DNA of 64,000 nt from Halobaculum sp. MBLA0147 (GTDB lineage: Archaea; Halobacteriota; Halobacteria; Halobacteriales; Haloferacaceae): assembly GCF_041361345.1 (NCBI RefSeq), contig NZ_JBGKAD010000001.1, positions 682,001 to 746,000 on the forward strand. Direction: 5' to 3'. The position numbers and the translations under genes are program-made. The notes under the pieces are model-generated. The model saw only the letters and a list, made by a program, of their open reading frames with translations, was not told the origin of the DNA and made no database searches. This document shows, in pieces, positions 61,400 through 64,000 of the stretch (position 1 is its first letter; each line of letters opens with the position of its first letter).

Positions 61400-63594
61400 C
61401 CGGGGAGCGACTGGGAGCGGTGACGCTCCAGGGGGTCGCCCTCCGCCAGCACGCCGAGCCGTACCCGTTCGACTACGAGCCGTACGACCACCAACTCCGA
61501 CTCGCGAAGTTGGTCCGCGGGGACGCGGGGTTCGTCGCGGTCGACGACAGTCCGACCGGTGGTGGGAAGACGTCGGCGTGGCTCGCGCCCGCACTGGACG
61601 AGACGCTCGACACGGTGGCGATCTACCCGACGAACGCGCTCGTGGTCGATCAGACGGACCAAGTCGAACGAGCGGCCGAGACGACCGACGACGACGTGGC
61701 CGTGTTGACGATCACGTCCGAACGGCTCGCACGCCACCGGGCGGAGATGGCCCGCGACGTTCGGTCGAACGCCGAGGTGATCGACCACCTGTACAGACGC
61801 GAGCGACGGACGAACGACCAGGTGATCGTCCTCACGAACCCCGACAGCTTCGTGATGATGGTTCGCGGGCTGTACGGCTCGGTGACCCGGGCGTACCGGA
61901 ACGTCCCGTTCGCCGTCGTCGACGAGTTCCACCGCGCCGGGCGCAAGGAACAGAACACGCTCCGGTACCTGCTCGACGAACTCTGGGAGTGGCCCACCGA
62001 GGAGGTCGCACTGGATCGAGTCGCGTTCCTGAGTGCCACCCCAGACGACCGACAAGAACGCCTGTTCGCCGACGCGATGGCGGCACCCTACCACCGCGTG
62101 ACCGAGGGGACGACGGACGAGCGGCGAGCGTTCCTCGACGACCCGGGCGACGCGTTCCAGCCGGTCATGCCACCGGTGGAGTTGGACGTGCGGACTGCCC
62201 CGACGTTCGGCACGGCCGACGTGTTGTTGGACGACGACCGCGAGGACTTGCTGTCGTTCTGTGCGGGCGACCGGACGGACCGTGACGGCCACGACAAGGT
62301 GGCGGTCGTTCTCGACGGCGTCCACGAGGTCCAGCGGGTCCACGAGTTCCTCGCGGCCGAGCTGGACTGCCGTGTCGAGCGGATCGACGGGTTCCGCGGG
62401 GAGGAGAAGAGCCGGAAACTCAGAGAGTTCGACGTACTCGTGAGCAACGCGGCAGTCGAGGTCGGCGTGGACTTCGAACTCGACCGCCTGCTGTTCGCGG
62501 GTCACCGGAAGTCGAGTTTCCTCCAGCGACTCGGACGACTGCGGAGTCGCTCGGACGTGTGCGAGGCTCGGTGTTACGTTCCACGTCCCGTCGGGACGAC
62601 ACTCTGTGAGCACGAGGCCGTCGCGGACGGAGCAGTGACACGGAGAGACTTCGACGACGTGCTCGCCGCCGCGTTCCCGGAGCCACGTCGGCCGGCGTCG
62701 TTCGACTGGCGGTACTCCGGACCCGAGGCGGTCCACCACCTCGAGGACCGTGTCGGAGACGCCCGTCCGGATCGACGAGAGACGATCGCTCACCGCGGGC
62801 GAGCACGGATCGACCGTCACTTCGTGGAGCCGTTCGACGACCTCGCCGACGCCGACCTTGACCGGGCGACCGACACCGTCGACTGGCGGACACTGGAACG
62901 GCTCCAGTGGTACCGTGGTGACTCGATCCAGGCGCTGGTGTACGATCGGACCGGTGACGGCGACGGCGTCGTGCGAGCCTACGACGTGTTCTACCTCCTC
63001 CGGTACGGACGGGTCACCTTCCACGACCGCGAGACGTTCGAGCGGATCGTCCCCGACGACGAGCAGGCGACCGTGGATCGACTCGCACGGTACGTCGACG
63101 GGTTCTGTACCTTCGACGGCACGATCGAGACGACCGACGAGGGGTACGGACGGAGCGTCTCGTTCGCCGGGCCACGGCTCGGTACCCAGTTGCGCGAGGG
63201 TGGCGGGAAGCCGAGAGTGTTCGGCGGGCTCCAGGTTCGTGTCGACACCGAGCCGGGGCTGCCGAGCGTCGACGGCGTCGAGTGTTTCAACGACCGTCTG
63301 CGTTCGCGTCGCGACAGACTCGGGCCGGCCGCCGGCATCCTCGGCCACGCCGTCCCGAAGCGGCCGGCCGTCGTCACCCAACAGTACGGCCTCGACGACT
63401 TCTTCTTCCTCTACCCGGTCACGGCGCAAGGCGAGTCGGGGAGTCTCGCACTGGGGACCGACGCGTTGTACCTCCACTGTCACCAGTGCGAGGCCGAGGC
63501 CGACGACACCTCGGACGACGACGACCTGATCGGCGGCGTCGGCGACGGTGGTGACTGGTCGATCGGCGGCGTCGGCGACGGTGGTGACTGGTAG
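61396..63594 (+). CDS. cas3: Cas3 helicase, I-D type (Cas3' without HD)
   Basis: The 732-residue DNA helicase has Walker A SPTGGGKTSAWLAPAL (Lys 58), a DEFH box (VVDEFHRAGRKE, Asp 176), motif III FLSATPDD and motif VI FLQRLGRLRSRSD. No HD nuclease domain precedes it, as expected in I-D, where Cas10d supplies nuclease activity. The last 22 residues repeat IGGVGDGGDWS, coded by a 33-bp duplication. GTG at 61396 overlaps csc1; the cas4 start lies within its end. Confidence 0.95.
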   Translation: MTGERLGAVTLQGVALRQHAEPYPFDYEPYDHQLRLAKLVRGDAGFVAVDDSPTGGGKTSAWLAPALDETLDTVAIYPTNALVVDQTDQVERAAETTDDDVAVLTITSERLARHRAEMARDVRSNAEVIDHLYRRERRTNDQVIVLTNPDSFVMMVRGLYGSVTRAYRNVPFAVVDEFHRAGRKEQNTLRYLLDELWEWPTEEVALDRVAFLSATPDDRQERLFADAMAAPYHRVTEGTTDERRAFLDDPGDAFQPVMPPVELDVRTAPTFGTADVLLDDDREDLLSFCAGDRTDRDGHDKVAVVLDGVHEVQRVHEFLAAELDCRVERIDGFRGEEKSRKLREFDVLVSNAAVEVGVDFELDRLLFAGHRKSSFLQRLGRLRSRSDVCEARCYVPRPVGTTLCEHEAVADGAVTRRDFDDVLAAAFPEPRRPASFDWRYSGPEAVHHLEDRVGDARPDRRETIAHRGRARIDRHFVEPFDDLADADLDRATDTVDWRTLERLQWYRGDSIQALVYDRTGDGDGVVRAYDVFYLLRYGRVTFHDRETFERIVPDDEQATVDRLARYVDGFCTFDGTIETTDEGYGRSVSFAGPRLGTQLREGGGKPRVFGGLQVRVDTEPGLPSVDGVECFNDRLRSRRDRLGPAAGILGHAVPKRPAVVTQQYGLDDFFFLYPVTAQGESGSLALGTDALYLHCHQCEAEADDTSDDDDLIGGVGDGGDWSIGGVGDGGDW
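63529..63591 (+). repeat. 33-bp duplication at the cas3 end
   Basis: The unit beginning atcggcggcgtcggcgacgg occurs at 63529-63561 and again at 63562-63591 (cut by the stop). It doubles the peptide IGGVGDGGDWS and holds the GTG codons used to start cas4. Confidence 0.92.
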
Positions 63595-64000
63595 TGACCG
63601 CGTCCAGTTTAGAGACGAACTCGTCCACGTCAGCGCGCTCAACGAGTACGTCTACTGTCCAAGGCGGTTCTACTACCAGCGGTACCACGACGAGATCGGG
63701 AGGCCGTACGAACTCGTCGACGGCCGGTCGAAACACGACGGCCAGGCCCGTCGTGGCGGCTGGGTTCGCGAGCGGTACTTCCGTTCCGAGGACCTGGGAC
63801 TGCACGGGAAACTCGACCTGATCGAGAGCGACGGCGACGTACTCACGCCGGTCGAGCGGAAGCGTGCCGAGAGCGAGACCTACTTCGCGAGCGACGAAGT
63901 CCAACTGGCCGGCTACTGTATGCTACTGGAGGCGGTGACCGGGGAGCCGGTCAACGTCGGGTACGTCTACCTCTACTCGACGGACGAACGCCACAGCGTC
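63584..64000 (+). CDS. cas4: Cas4 nuclease, 5' part
   Basis: The window ends 139 codons into this gene. It is a RecB-like Fe-S exonuclease that trims prespacers. The first cluster Cys is in NEYVYCPRRFYYQRYHDE (residue 25); nuclease residues are GLHGKLDLIES (Asp) and PVERKRAES (Glu-x-Lys); then ASDEVQLAGYCMLLE holds the Gln motif. The other cluster Cys residues lie beyond the window, as should cas1 and cas2. The start GTG at 63584 overlaps cas3 by 11 bp; another GTG is one codon upstream. Confidence 0.92.
   Translation, partial: MTGSDRVQFRDELVHVSALNEYVYCPRRFYYQRYHDEIGRPYELVDGRSKHDGQARRGGWVRERYFRSEDLGLHGKLDLIESDGDVLTPVERKRAESETYFASDEVQLAGYCMLLEAVTGEPVNVGYVYLYSTDERHSV

Noticed and set aside
60970-63642. 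An 890-codon frame on the minus strand opposite cas3 and csc1
   Set aside because: In very GC-rich haloarchaeal DNA antisense frames stay open. The plus-strand frames carry helicase and RAMP motifs and overlapping starts, and the antisense product is low-complexity Arg/Val.
63594-63821. A frame starting right after cas3 that encodes a Ser/Thr-rich peptide
   Set aside because: It is a shifted reading of cas4. The frame from 63584 shows the Cas4 Cys and nuclease motifs.

Overview
The window is a stretch of a very GC-rich haloarchaeal chromosome. The evidence is the acidic proteome, frequent GTG starts, TATA/BRE-type promoters close to start codons, an intron-containing elongator tRNA-Met, ribosomal proteins L44e and S27e, SBDS, archaeal SecE/Spt5, halocyanin and a mevalonate-pathway decarboxylase. 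Many genes overlap by 4 bp (ATGA or GTGA), typical of compact haloarchaeal operons. I cannot place it to genus.

Layout. Positions 1-40 kb are ordinary core genome: transporters, a TbsP-like regulator, SBDS, MoaC plus NAD(P)HX repair, nitrilase/SRPBCC, an ATP-grasp ligase, Vms1-like peptidyl-tRNA hydrolase, SecE-Spt5, cytidine deaminase, a divergent cis-prenyltransferase-like protein, rhodanese-lactamase fusion, ferredoxin, enoyl-CoA hydratase, acyl-CoA ligase, halocyanin, superoxide dismutase, histidine kinase, photolyase, kynureninase, and a CcdA/TlpA/DUF3179 redox cluster. At 40.0 kb an intron-bearing tRNA-Met borders a small, less GC-rich island (about 40.2-44.2 kb). The island holds a membrane protein, a winged-helix-like protein, a 701-residue protein with a CHAT (caspase-like) C-terminal domain whose catalytic Cys appears to be Ser, and a tiny leaderless secreted protein. 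Positions 44.4-51.7 kb return to core genes (phosphomevalonate decarboxylase, NDH-2-like flavoprotein, a DgcN/DgcA-like D-glutamate pair, L44e/S27e, CutA).

From 52.07 kb to the end lies a subtype I-D CRISPR-Cas locus. The array has 35 intact 38-nt repeats plus one decayed terminal repeat. It reads on the minus strand from a leader at 54.7-54.8 kb that carries a perfect 12-bp inverted repeat. A CARF-HTH regulator (Csa3-like) sits at the leader. A divergent plus-strand operon follows: cas6, cas10d (csc3), a separate small-subunit-like gene, csc2 (cas7), csc1 (cas5), an HD-less cas3 helicase, and the start of cas4, which runs off the window. The nuclease HD motif is in Cas10d, as expected for I-D. 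A stand-alone gene in the place where model I-D systems have the Cas10d C-terminus/Cas11d is the most notable feature of the locus.

A second notable signal is non-coding. Two intergenic clusters (16998-17405 and about 51868-51977) are built from hairpins with variable stems but a constant 11-nt loop, GA-N-CGRAG-N'-GA. In most copies N and N' co-vary, and the core matches the d(GCGNAGC) mini-hairpin. Several in-frame minisatellites lengthen acidic or glycine-rich linkers (ATP-grasp ligase, DgcN-like, Cas11-like, Cas3).
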